Below, in pieces: positions 23,101 through 33,499 of a stretch of 64,000 nt of DNA. The stretch lies in assembly GCA_029216955.1 (NCBI GenBank), contig JANAVB010009598.1:26800720-26864719 (forward strand). The letters run 5' to 3'. The position numbers were made by a program, and so were the translations under genes. The notes below the pieces were generated by a model. It was not told where the DNA came from. It made no database searches and saw nothing but the letters and a program-made list of their open reading frames with translations. Numbering within the stretch: the first letter of the stretch is position 1; every line of letters starts with the position of its first letter. The stretch comes from Iris pallida. Taxonomy: Eukaryota > Streptophyta > Magnoliopsida > Asparagales > Iridaceae.

Positions 23101-23739
23101 CTAAGCCAGCTGTTGGAAACTATTCGCAAGCATCCAATCTTTGCTCCCAAACAGACTACGACAGCCATCATCTACCAGTCTTTCTACCGAAACCAAGTTG
23201 TAGCGTAAACTCGGTACATATAGCACACCCCTAAGGACGAGATTCTCACCAAACTCTGTCATTAAGTGCATATCACTAATGCCTACAACTGCAGCAATCC
23301 TCTCGTTGCCCATCTTCACACGCCAAACCTGTCGTCGCGGTATGACGTAAAAAAACTCTTATGTGGAATGGCGTGATACGATGCCCCCGTGTCCATAACC
23401 TCGTCGTCATCATGACATATGCCATAAGGTTCCTCTGCGTCAGCCGCTGCGATGATGATATCTCCAAACAATATGAGATCCTGCTGATCGTCCTTGCCTT
23501 TGACCTTCTCAGCTTTGAGCTTCATACAGTTCCTCTTGATATGACCCCTTTTGCCACAGTGATAACAGCCCTCCTTGCGGTCCACAATCGCAAGATTTTG
23601 AGAACTTTTCCCTATCCTCGCCTGTGACTTGGGTCTTTCCTTTCCATAGGAAGCCACCAGAGCGGACTCCTGCGACGATTCTACTTGCTTGTGCCGGACC
23701 TCCTTATTCAACAAGCTACTTTTGACTGCCTCCATCATG
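23101..23739 (-). pseudogene. Element C gag C-terminus with zinc knuckle and protease start
   Basis: Continues the gag after the solo LTR: MMEAVKSSLLNKEVRHKQ, then the zinc knuckle CYHCGKRGHIKRNC (Cys-x2-Cys-x4-His-x4-Cys, near 23570-23530), then the aspartic protease active site MDTGASYHAIPHK (near 23400-23360). The frame shifts near 23316 and the protease tail (LRGVLYVPSLRYNLVSVERL) continues to 23101. Gag binds RNA; the protease would process the polyprotein. Truncated and frameshifted. Confidence 0.8.
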
Positions 23740-23744
23740 ACAAC

Positions 23745-26164
23745 TGTAGTGCCCCATCCCGCTCAGTCAATCGGAGGAATCGAAACGCCGACGACGTTCG
23801 GACTTAGCCTTGCAACGGCTACTCGAAGACATCGCTCGGTCGAGGCGATCGCACGCTCAGGTGGGGTAGTTTCGGTGAACTTGCCTCATCTTAGCCTTCA
23901 CATAATAAATCGCATGTTTTCAACTTGCACAAGTAGGCTTAATAATAAAAAAGACGAATCCACATAGCTAAAGGGAATAATTCCGACGGGTTAAATTGAG
24001 TTAGAATATGGAAAGGTCCAACGATCGGCTTACAGTGGGTGCACGGCGTGCTTTGAAAATGACACTCGATCTTTCGTCCCGTGGCTTGGGAGAAGGAAAG
24101 TTGGTTGAGTAGGCAAACTATGAACGTAGCCTAAGTCATAGGCGTCGCCCGCATGAATGCTTCATAAAGCATGCACGATCCCGTCGTCCAAGGCTTGGCA
24201 TAGCCTTGGCTTGCCCATGAGTTAAGTTGCGTTGAGCGGCTTGTGACCTAAGTCTAGGCACCCGAGTGACTTGGTCGTTCAAGTTGGATGCGTGCACGGC
24301 ACGATCTGTTAAGGCAAAGCTTGACGCAGCCTTTGCTCGTTAAGTTGTTGCAAAGTTAAGTTAGGCAAAGTTATGCCGGTCGACCTAAGACATTACAAGC
24401 ACTGTCCCGCTCCTTCGCGGTTTGTCAAGTTAAGTAGTCCTACGATCTCAAGGCCCGTCAACTTTGGCAGGAGTGTCGCGTAGAGCACGATTGGCTTAAG
24501 GCACGATGCACGGACTTAGTGTTTAAGGCAAGGACTATAAGTGATTCCAAGTGAGTTTTGAGAAAGGGATATCAAATAGGCATTCATGAGTTGAATCAAA
24601 TGATAGGGTAACAAGAAAGGAAATGCTCGCGACCGTGGGTCGTCGAGGGGTCTCAAGGAAGGAATGCTCGCGACCGTGGATCGTCGAGGGGTCTCAAGGA
24701 TAGAAGTCTTGGTTTTGGTAGAGGAATGACTGTGTGAGACGTCAGTTTGTGTCGAGTCTTGCATGGTCATTTGACAACTTGTCGACAAGGAAGATGAATC
24801 CTCGAGCGGCAACCCTGGGCCATAGGACCGACTCGGCCTAGGAGGAAACAGGGTATAGTCGTGCATAAGGTTTCAGCACAGGTTAAGCGGAGACTTACGA
24901 CGGAGCTAGCTACTTGCGTCGAAAGGATCCCGATTAACAAAACTATACGTCAAGGTATAGCTTGTGATGCTAGTGGCCAAGTTCATATAGATGTCGGCAA
25001 ATAGCGGCTATCCGCGTGTATGCCTTTGGGTTTAGTTGAGTTGAAGGTGTGTATAGTTAGAACACAAAGTTTGGGCCTAAGATTGGGTTTCCACATAGGC
25101 GTCGTGCTTCAGCACGACATGTGGCGTCGAGTCTCAAGTGTTGACATGTGACTACAAAGTTGGGTTTGAGTTGTTCAAGTTTAAGTCAGGAACCGCCGCA
25201 AGGCAAGTCGGTCAAGTGACACTAAGTTAACAAGTCCCGATTTGGTCAGTTGGTGGTCAAAGTAGCAAGGGCCGCTAGGCGGCAAGGGCCGCGAGGCGGC
25301 GATATGGTTAAGTCTCACTGAATTGCGAGGCACGGCCTCAGCAAGGGTTCGTAGCACGGTCACACGGAAAATAGAGCTTCATCGCGTAGTTGCGTCTCTG
25401 ATTTTAAGCCATAAGGCAAACACGACTCGATAGGCTAACGTTGTTGGCACGAGAAGGGTCTTGAGGCAAGGTATGAAGTTAACGTTCTACTTGCAAGCAC
25501 GGGATGGTCTAAAGACACAAAACAGGCAAGGCGTCGGTCATAAAACTGATCCTAAGGCAAGACTAGAAAGACAATCGATAAGAAGTGACTATGTTGCACA
25601 AAGTAAATCAAACGTGTTGCGTTTGTATGGGTGGGCGAGGAGCTCATTCCACCAGTACAGTTCAGTACTGACACCCACATAGTTCATATGTGCAGGCACA
25701 GGTAGAAGCTCATGGCACGGAGCTCGCTTGGATGCGTCGAGACACGGAGTTCCCTGGCGATTCGAAGCGTGCGGCCGAATGGAGTAAAGACTTATACGGG
25801 ACATAATGTATGGACGTCGCCTTCCGAAGCTTCCGCTGGATCAAGACTTATATTTGAGAGATGAGAGAGAGCTGAGTGACTTGTAATGTGAGCTTGAGTG
25901 AGCTTGAGAGACTTGTAATATTGGCCTTGCGCCCATTGTAATCTTTGTATCAATATCAATAAAGAGCTTTCTGTTGAATAACTTGTGTTTGTTCTAAATT
26001 TCAAATGCATGTTCAACGTCTCTGCATGGGACTTCTGTGCGACGACCCCGTCGCAGCCGCTGAAATCTGCCGTTATGGAACCCGCCTTGCACGAGCGCAA
26101 TCTAGGCTCGTACGACATCACGCCTTAGCGAGGACGATCGCTCCTACGGGAGCGGGGCATGACA
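23745..26164 (+). mobile_element. 2420-bp solo LTR (Ty3/gypsy type) inside element C gag
   Basis: Starts tgtagtgccccatccc and ends agcggggcatgaca, flanked by perfect acaac duplications (23740-23744, 26165-26169). Joining the flanks restores the copia gag phrase around APDGVV. An AATAAA at 25958-25963 fits plus polarity. The termini are complementary over about 17 bp with mismatches. A 42-bp phrase (gaatgctcgcgaccgtgg...) is duplicated at about 24620-24700. No gag or pol is present, hence a solo LTR. Confidence 0.85.
25958..25963 (+). promoter_or_regulatory. Polyadenylation signal in solo LTR
   Basis: AATAAA about 200 bp before the LTR end, in the usual R-region position; it sets the polarity of this LTR. 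Confidence 0.5.
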
Positions 26165-26169
26165 ACAAC

Positions 26170-26679
26170 TCCATCAGGCGCGGAGTTGCTCACCGACACC
26201 ATCAACGTCTCCCAGCTTTTCGACAGAGAACTCAAGAATAGTAGGGCCTGAAGCTCATCATCAATCACCAACTTCATCGCAGTCAGCTGATTGATGACAC
26301 CCTGAACCTCGTTCAGATGTTGTGCCACCAAGGCACCTTCCGTATACTTCGAGTTGACGAGTTGGCAAATAAGAAACGTCTTGTTGCGCTGTCTTCCTTT
26401 CGTACAACGAATATAGCTTCTCCGACAATACTTTTGTCGAACTCTCCATAGACGCGTGGTGAAACACCAAGTGTCCAGCCATTGGCGGATGAATCCAACG
26501 GCCTTCCGATCCTGTCGTTTTTAGTCTTCAACAGCTTTGTCCGATAGCTTTGTGCTATCGCCCTCCAACGGACCATGCAAGTCATTGCACCATAGTAGAT
26601 CCTCCATCATTGGCTTCCAAATCGCCCAGTTTCTTCCTATGAAGGTGATCATACAAGTGTTCATCTGCTCCATAGACAT
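26170..26679 (-). pseudogene. Element C N-terminal gag (UBN2-like)
   Basis: Start ATG at 26677-26679 (MSMEQMNTCMITF), just after the primer site. It shows the copia gag landmarks WKPMMEDLLWCNDLHGPLEG, YERKTAQ and VAQHLNEVQGVINQLTAMKL. It is interrupted by TAA after AVED (Trp expected) and by several frameshifts. Codons for SAPDGVV lead into the solo LTR at 26164 and gag resumes at 23739. Confidence 0.8.
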
Positions 26680-26698
26680 GGTTGCCAAAACCCCCAAA

Positions 26699-26710
26699 GC
26701 TCTGATACAA
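26699..26710 (-). other. Primer binding site of element C (mutated)
   Basis: TTGTATCAGAGC on minus, one mismatch from TGGTATCAGAGC, the complement of the initiator methionine tRNA 3' end; it lies directly inside the 5' LTR. Confidence 0.75.
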
Positions 26711-26712
26711 AT

Positions 26713-27400
26713 TATTGGGCGCGTGCAAAAGCGTTTGCCAACCCACCTGATCAAAACCAACCCTTGTCTAACGGACACCAAGCACAAGATGAAGACAAGT
26801 ATATGGCGGTGATGTGCGTCACCTGGACAAATTCCAATCTTTAATAACTCAGATAAAATTATAAGATTGACAAAAATTACGTTGAACCCTTTGCCCTAAT
26901 AGGTTCAACCCCCTCACCACTCTCAAAATGAAAAATATAAGATTACAATTGAGATCAATCACCAACCCGTAGAAATCTCCCTAACCGAAGTTGACGACTC
27001 ATCGATTAGATCTTCTTCTTCCTTCTGTCTTGGATGGCGAAGTCCTAAGAGCAAAGTACGGACTTTCTCTTAGATTTTCTCGTGGACGAGCACCCCCGAC
27101 TCTCCACTTCGTGCTGTACTTTGTGCCAACACCCTCACCCCATATATATAGGATGAGAAAATTATATTTTAGGTCATAATATAATTTCTTAAATAGGAAG
27201 CCCTCAAATAAGAATCCTATTACACCTAAAATAGTCCATTAATATCATGTTTTAAATCATAATAGAATTTTCTAAAATAAGAATCCTATTATATCTAAAA
27301 TAGCATAACACCTATTATGGACATTCAAATCTAATCAAATATTTAATTAGATTTGGATTCCACAAATATGTTGTTACCAAATTCGGACTGGACTCCAACA
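26713..27400 (-). repeat. Element C 5' LTR
   Basis: 688 bp, minus polarity, starting TGTTGGAGTCCAG at 27400. The two LTRs differ by many substitutions and small indels, more than the LTR pairs of elements A or E, so C is older. Confidence 0.8.
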
Positions 27401-27404
27401 ATAT

Positions 27405-27622
27405 TGTTGGATTGTATCTCGTTTCCGGTTGAACGCTCAAATGGGGGGTGACAATGGAGTTGGTAATTTAGTATTACATCGGTTAGGAGGTGGGATCATG
27501 TGGTGTAGATAATTGGGATTGGTTCAAGCCTTACATAAGAATTCTCTTTTAAGGCATATGGGCCCAATTCAATATAGCACCTCATTGGCCAACTCCGGTT
27601 CGGTCACACCGTGTTCCCAACA
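27405..27622 (+). repeat. Short 218-bp LTR of a copia-like element
   Basis: Starts tgttggattg and ends gttcccaaca, followed two bases later by a perfect initiator-Met primer site. Element C appears to have inserted at or next to its left edge (shared atatt). No matching 3' LTR was seen in the window. Confidence 0.65.
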
Positions 27623-27624
27623 AG

Positions 27625-27636
27625 TGGTATCAGAGC
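27625..27636 (+). other. Primer binding site, initiator tRNA-Met
   Basis: Perfect TGGTATCAGAGC directly after the LTR at 27405-27622. Confidence 0.85.
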
Positions 27637-27897
27637 CCATGGTTACGGACTGATTTGGACGGCTCTAATTAGTTCGAGACAGATTATGCTGAACGTTCAT
27701 GCGTATACACGGGTATACGGGCTCTCTTCTCATGGTGGAGTAGGAGCATCAACTATACGAATTGGCTTCAAAGGTGGGTTTAACAAGTCCAAGGTGGAGC
27801 AAGACGTTGTGGTTGGCACACAATGGTAGTGTGGATGAAAGTGTCGGTTTGGTTCTGTGTCGAACGGATCAAGACAACAATATGTTGGATCTCCTGG

Positions 27898-28063
27898 GTG
27901 CTCGGCTGGCGGGAACGAATAAAAAGGTAGCAAGGAGTGCTATGGTTGTTCGGCCGGCAGGAGCGAATAAAATGTAGCAGGGATGCTAAAGTTGTTTGGC
28001 TAGCGAAAACGAACAAATGTTGCAAGGTGCTAAGATTATTGGGCTAGCGAAAACGAGCTAAGG
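27898..28063 (+). repeat. Leader tandem repeat, four units of about 46 bp
   Basis: Each unit holds ggctagcgaaaacgaacaaa-like and tagcaaggagtgctaa-like halves; the third and fourth units are closest. Located 260 bp after the primer site, in the expected untranslated leader of the short-LTR element. Confidence 0.75.
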
Positions 28064-28065
28064 TA

Positions 28066-28200
28066 GAGATCATTGTACTAACAAATTATTTCCTGCATAA
28101 GGTAAAGGAAAGATTCCTACTCCCCTACAAGAAGTGGTCAATCTTGCTATCCACACATCCTCAATTTTGATCACTAAGGAACATTTGTTTATGAAGAATA

Positions 28201-28231
<31 letters not shown>

Positions 28232-30023
28232 TAATTCTTTCATTTATATCGTTATCGAACTTTCAATTATATCGTTATTGAGCTTGTGAACCTTAAACAT
28301 GCAATCAGACATGAAATCCTAAGTCTTCAATTCCGAAACATGCAAACCAAACCAAGACTAATTAAGAAGATTGATCAGTTGAGATCCTACCTTGTGGAAT
28401 TTTTCTCTCTCTCTTTTGGTAGGACTCGTATCGACCAGCAATGTCTTTTCTTCATCGTCTTTTTCCGAAACCTCGACCAAGAGAAGCTCATGGCCTTGTT
28501 CTTCGATCCAACACTCGAGAGCGAACCTCCGGCTCGTCGTCGTTGCCTCTATGCACCGGGGAGCACGGGAAGCAAGGAGTTCTCGGTGGTCTGCGGGGGA
28601 GTTTTTGGAAGCTTTCCTCGAAGAACATGCTTATGGAGATGGAATAAGAGAGCATGAGTTTATCTTGTTTTGAAACATTCCAGTTATAGTACCATTGATT
28701 TAATATAACAATTCATTAATAAAAGATACAGTGAATGAAAACTTTATAAAATTGTCGATATATTATAACTTTACAACAATTTTTTTACAAATAATGTCTA
28801 TAATTATTACAGATTCTGGAAAAGTGTGATGTGAAAGTCTGATCAATGCGTGATTACTTTGTCCTGTTGTTGACGATCCAAATCTAAGACGAATTTTTTC
28901 TTGACAACGATAAGTTTATCTCGGATTCGTCAGAATGTCGAAATCTTGCTATCGAGATATGAATAACAAATATTCTTTTCTTGAAGCTTGTTGCCCACGT
29001 GGCTTGAGAGAGATCAGGGTCGCTTGAGATCGATTTTGTGTTACAGTGTAGAATGACTATCACCCGAGGAATGACCTTGGGAGTCTCTCATTTGGGTGCA
29101 TGGAGTGAGAATTTTAGAAAAAAAGACCATCATTAAGCAGTGTATGGACTATTTATAGAGGAAAAACCATCTTCAACTGTTTAACGAACAATATTGCAGT
29201 CTTTCCCGAAGTTACGTCATAGGCTTCCTATGACTAGTAGCGGTTCCACTCGTACGCTCAGCTCCGTGAAAGCAACTAAGTGCTCAACTATTCGGTAGCG
29301 GAGAGATTTTGGACTCTTTTACTCCGCAAAACTGGCCTCCAAGGGCTATATCTAATCCGTGTTGGACTTAGATGGTTGAATGACCATTTTGCTCTCACGA
29401 GTCCATCTAGACTCGATCTGTCTATTGACAAACTTTTTTAAGAGCCAAAAGTTGCAAATCGAATGGTAAAAATTGCTTGGAGGTTTTTGTTACAATTGGA
29501 GCAATTCCATGATGGTCCCGTTCAATTTATTGTTATTCCATGTATTTTAGCTAATTGATATCTTATATATCTGGTAATACATAGGAGGGCCAGAAATGAT
29601 AAATTCCTGACACTACATCGATCTGTATTAGCTAAGACTTTATTGGAGATTCATGTTTTGTATTGGTCGGATTCTTTACAAAACTCGTTTGTACAAGATA
29701 TATTTTTTTTATTCCACCAATGCCATGGCAATTAATAGCTGGCTAATACAAAAAAATAAAATAAAAACAAACAAATAAATTAGGATGCACTAAAAATTCC
29801 AAACATCAAAACACCACTAAAAATATGTATACGTCAAAGTCCAGACCACACATCACACCCCACCACAACCCATGGGTGGAGATGGTGAGCCCACCCGTGG
29901 GGAAAATTTTATTCAGTAGACAACACGTGGCAGTGGTGGATGATAAATTCCTACGATGATATAATGATACATAATAAGATATAATGACAAATTTATATTA
30001 GAAGTTAAAAAAAAAAAAAAAAA
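28066..30023. other. Unassigned 2-kb region
   Basis: No gene recognised. It contains an (AAT)n run, a short duplication (ttatatcgttatcgaactttcaa / ttatatcgttattgagcttg near 28250-28285) and a frame cluster at 28286-28673 with no recognisable domain. At 28860-29430 a minus-strand CCTCTATAAATAG at about 29150 and GC-richer DNA look like an LTR promoter region, but no partner repeat or termini were found. Confidence 0.4.
28199..28231. repeat. (AAT)n microsatellite
   Basis: About eleven consecutive taa/aat units. Confidence 0.9.
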
Positions 30024-30499
30024 GCTTATTTGTAACTTAATACTCTCAACTATTCATGTTTTTTTTACTTGATACCTTAAACCCTTTTTTACTCAAGTTA
30101 ATACCATCAACTATTGAATAATTTCAATTTCATGTCCTAAAAAAATTCCAAACTACCCATACCTCCCTCTATCTCTGGCGATGCTCCCCTCTCTCTTCGG
30201 CGACAGTGGCGGAACACAACAACGACGGCAGCATCGGAGAGAGGGGAGCTGGCAGCAATAGCGGAGGGAGGAGGGGACGCGGGAGGGGGCAGCCAGGGGC
30301 GGACGGGGGAGGGGAGGTCGGGAGGGTGCAGCCAGGGAGGGAGAGGGGGAGTTGCAGTCGAAAGTGCGACGGGAGGAGAGGGTAGTCTCATGTTTTGAAC
30401 AGAGCTATGTTTTTGAGGGGTATCAAGTTGTACCAAAGAAAGTTTAAAATATTAAGTTTAAAAAATGGAATAGTTGGGAGTATAAAGTTGAAATTAAGC
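30024..30499. mobile_element. Inverted-repeat miniature element with GC-rich core (Mutator-like or fold-back)
   Basis: The left arm 30024-30105 and the reverse complement of the right arm 30419-30499 align over about 80 bp; shared landmarks are actctcaactattc / actcccaactattc and acttgatacc on both arms. Between them lies about 200 bp of GC-rich DNA (30160-30380) unlike the AT-rich arms. A frame in the core gives Pro/Ala/Ser-rich text only. Long arms and a GC-rich gene-like core fit a small Mutator-like element. No clear 9-bp target duplication was found because the left flank is poly-A. Confidence 0.6.
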
Positions 30500-30568
30500 C
30501 AAAAACAATAATCAAATAATTGTCAAATATTATCAAAATATGATTACAAAAAAGTAAGATATTACCAT

Positions 30569-30670
30569 GTGTCACTATACCATTGGACGAGCTCACCATT
30601 CACTACTGCCAAGTTTTGAGCCCGTCCCACCAAGTAATTTCTCGTGGAGATGACCATGGCAGGGTGACAC
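30569..30670. mobile_element. Possible 102-bp miniature inverted repeat
   Basis: gtgtcactataccattgg at the left and ccatggcagggtgacac at the right are imperfect inverted copies. The phrase ggagatggtgagc, present on minus here in scattered form, also occurs at 29880. No duplication was found, so the call is weak. Confidence 0.35.
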
Positions 30671-31399
30671 TTGCCCTCACTCATTTAAAAAAAAATAGTT
30701 ATAGATATTTGTTGTATTGCCTTCATTAAAATTCTCTTTTAATCCTATTATCACAATTTGTTCTTACTTTTCTATAGGCTAGACTAAAAAGTATATATAC
30801 CGTTTATTTTAAAAAGGTTAAAAATCAAATCCTTTTTTATATAACTATCTTATTTATATCTTGTTGCATTTTATAGTGTAGAAAGTAGAGATTAGTTTCT
30901 ACTCTAAATTGATTACTGAAAAGATGGTTCAAATAAAAAATAACATAGTTTTTCCATTGGCTTCTAATATGCTTATTACATTAGCTTTCATTCTACCATT
31001 TGCCATCGCAACTATAGAGAGGAAAATTTTCTACTATGCATATTGTCAAGAGTCGATTGCCTAGTTGAATGGTAGACAAATGAATGAAAGAATGAATGAA
31101 CGGTAGTTTAGTTGTATACATTGAAAAAGAAATATTTGATGACAGTGATAATAAAGCATTATGAGAAGACTTCAAAACATGAGAACTAGCATGGAGCAAT
31201 TGCAATTTGATCGTCATACTTTAAATATTTTGATTGGCTGTATATTAGAAAAAAAAAAATTGTCCAATTATTCGTCTTTCTTTAATATAATTTTTATTTA
31301 TAATAACTATATTTTTTTTTTTTCGAATAACAGACGATTTTGATCTGCATTTTGTTCTTCATAAATTGGTGAAGGAAACATCTTAGGAGATCAAGGGAT
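30671..31399. other. Unassigned AT-rich DNA
   Basis: Nothing recognisable; A/T runs and short frames only. Confidence 0.5.
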
Positions 31400-32492
31400 T
31401 CATATGATACTTACCAGATGATTTTGATCTCAACAATCAGCCACGATCTCAAATTGATCAATCCTTTCTTACAACTCAACCCCCGGTTCGAATTCCATCC
31501 AAAAGAAATCCAACACACAACGATCATCAAGACACAACAAATTTGTTCCAGATTTGAATGAACTTGGAATCGAGACTCACCAATCCTTGATGTTCAACAA
31601 AAATAACGGACAAACTAGAAACGAGTAGATCAATCTCGATATGTGCTCTTCATCTTGATCACACCGATCGCAGATCAGGAAATTATTTATCAGAGCATTC
31701 TCTATGAAGGACCGAATCAAGAATTTTACCTAAAATTGGAACCGATCGAGTAGAGAAAGACGACGAACTCGCAGTGGTGTCGTCGGGAAGAAGAATAGCT
31801 GTCATCGGGAACGCGATGGTCACATAATCGGCAGAGGAGTGTCGATCCGACGTAGATCGACGCGTGGGCCAAGCTTCAACTCGCTGATTTGCCGGAGAAG
31901 AAGAGATCGCTAGAAAAACTGATCCTCGCAGTCGTCGTCGCTGGAGAACACCGTTGTCGTCACGGAGATAAACGTTAGCCACCGATGTTTGCTGTGTGGG
32001 TGTCCGCCACCGCCATAGTCGATCGCCGGAGTTACGGTTAGGGCTCTAAGAAATTTGGGAAAAAGAAAGAGGAGGAAAGGATTTCAAAAAGATTTTAGTT
32101 CTTTGAGAATGAAATTAGACAGAGAGAGAGAGAAAAAGAGAGAGAGAGAGCGCTCTTTATATAAAGAGTTGAGGAAAAAATTCAGGAAATTACAAAAATA
32201 AATGGTTTTAATTACAAAGACAAATAGTTTATTACAAACTGTTATAAAAATTAGTTAGGGTTGTTTAGAGTTTGTTAGAAAGTTGTTAGAATTCTTGGAG
32301 AACACTATAAGTTAGTTGCTAGAGTCTTTTCTCCTCAAAATTAATAAGCAAATATATTTTTTATAAAAAACCACAATGATAAAATTAATGAGGAAATTAT
32401 TATTTTAAAAAATTAAAGATAATTATTCTTCCAAAACTTAAAATATCAGGAATATGCCCATAATTCATTAAATCGGGGAAAGTGGGGTTACA
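31400..32492 (-). repeat. Element D 3' LTR (left edge uncertain)
   Basis: On minus the LTR begins TGTAACCCC at 32492, right after the purine tract GAAGGAGGAGATT (32493-32508). It contains a TATATAAAG promoter at 32155-32166, then a GA/CT-rich leader and CCCTAACCGTAACTCC. The frame at 31982-31683 is LTR sequence. The lower edge should match tgtcacgatccgctcc at 35531 but no copy was found, so it is truncated or lost. Confidence 0.6.
32155..32166 (-). promoter_or_regulatory. TATA box in element D LTR
   Basis: Palindromic CTTTATATAAAG followed on minus by a (CT)n-rich start region, as in many plant promoters. Confidence 0.5.
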
Positions 32493-33480
32493 AATCTCCT
32501 CCTTCAAAAATTGCGTCCTCAAAATTTCAGATGGCACAATTAAAGACGACCAAGAATAATCATATACAGAAATTAAAAATGGCACGATTAAAGTAGTACC
32601 AAAGCGATATAGTCACGAAAAACATGATCAAGGATAGAATGGTGAACTATGCATAATAAATTTTTACTTATGCACGGTCAAAATTTAATCGAAATGGTAT
32701 AGTCAGGGTTAAGGTTTAATCACGATTAAGGATAGAACCATGAAAGAGATTGGACCAATAGGTGTTGGAAAATAGTGCTTAATGAGTTCAAGAAATCAAG
32801 TAGAATTTCTATATGAATATTAAGGCAATAGAAATAATTTCTAAAAATTTGAATCAGTTGGTAAGATTTTCAATAAAGCCAAAATTTAAACAAATTAAGA
32901 TAACTTCGGTAAAGTTTGCCAATGACGATAAGAGACCAAATATGGATATAGTCTCAACAGTATCCGAAAATTATACATATCTAAAGTTACTTTCCTTAGA
33001 GTTCATGCCCCACTAGTATGCATTTGGCTGTAGCGAACCTTTGGTTCCATGGCTCAGATAATAATATTACCAAAATATTCTATCAACTTTATCTAAATTT
33101 GTCAAAATAACCCAAGAAAATATTACGAATTTAGGACTTAGCCTCAATAATACCTGTAATCACCTCAACTTAGAGCCCATGTCTCGCAAGTGCACAGTTG
33201 GCTGCAATTAACCCACAGTCTCCATATTCCAAATAAATGACTGCAGTGCGTATCTGCCACGTCATAGTAGGTTGCCGAATATTTTTTCAGCTTTATCCAA
33301 AGGAATTCCAAAAGAGTTTATGAAAATTCAATATTAGTTCTAATAGTCCAAATCATAATAGAAAGTGATGTTATCTGTTCTTTAGAAAACAAAAAGTTTT
33401 ATTAGGTACTAAGCGACAAATAGTAAGATAAAGAGACTTTAGAAACAAGTCTTGAATAGGAAATAACAAGTTTTAGGAAA
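32493..33480. other. Element D 3' interior, non-coding
   Basis: No coding content. Near 32505-32528 the minus strand has AAATTTTGAGGACGCAATTT, the pre-polypurine box seen in elements A, E and F. Diverged internal repeats occur (gttcatgccccactagtatgcat near 33000 and gcccatgtctcgcaagtgcac near 33176). Protease through integrase are absent, so D is gag-only. Confidence 0.6.
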
Positions 33481-33499
33481 GTCTATATGCTAAAAGAAA

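Larger units (their letters stand above)
21518..27400 (-). mobile_element. Element C: pol-deleted Ty1/copia retrotransposon
   Basis: LTRs of about 690 bp at 21518-22208 and 26713-27400 align throughout. In minus polarity the order is 5' LTR (27400-26713), a mutated initiator-Met primer site (26710-26699), gag, zinc knuckle, start of protease, about 0.9 kb of unclear remnant, polypurine tract GGAAGGGAAGAT and 3' LTR. Integrase, RT and RNase H are missing. A 2420-bp solo LTR (23745-26164) sits inside gag. Exact outer ends are ambiguous by a few bases because atatt occurs at both edges. Confidence 0.8.

Noticed and set aside
28286..28673. Overlapping plus-strand frames of 93-123 codons in unassigned DNA
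   Set aside because: Three frames overlap with no recognisable domain, splice pattern or codon signal; insufficient to call a gene.
29868..30680. Larger inverted repeat with ggagatggtgagc at both sides of the miniature element
   Set aside because: Similarity is limited to short words; no continuous arms or target duplication could be drawn.
31485..31496. ggttcgaattcc, resembling a tRNA T-arm / SINE B box
   Set aside because: It has an extra T relative to GGTTCGANTCC, no A box at the right distance and no cloverleaf could be drawn; it lies in the LTR-like region of element D.
31683..31982. 99-codon minus frame starting MANVYLRDDNG
   Set aside because: It lies in the transcribed leader part of the element D LTR downstream of its TATA box, with no protein similarity or partner.
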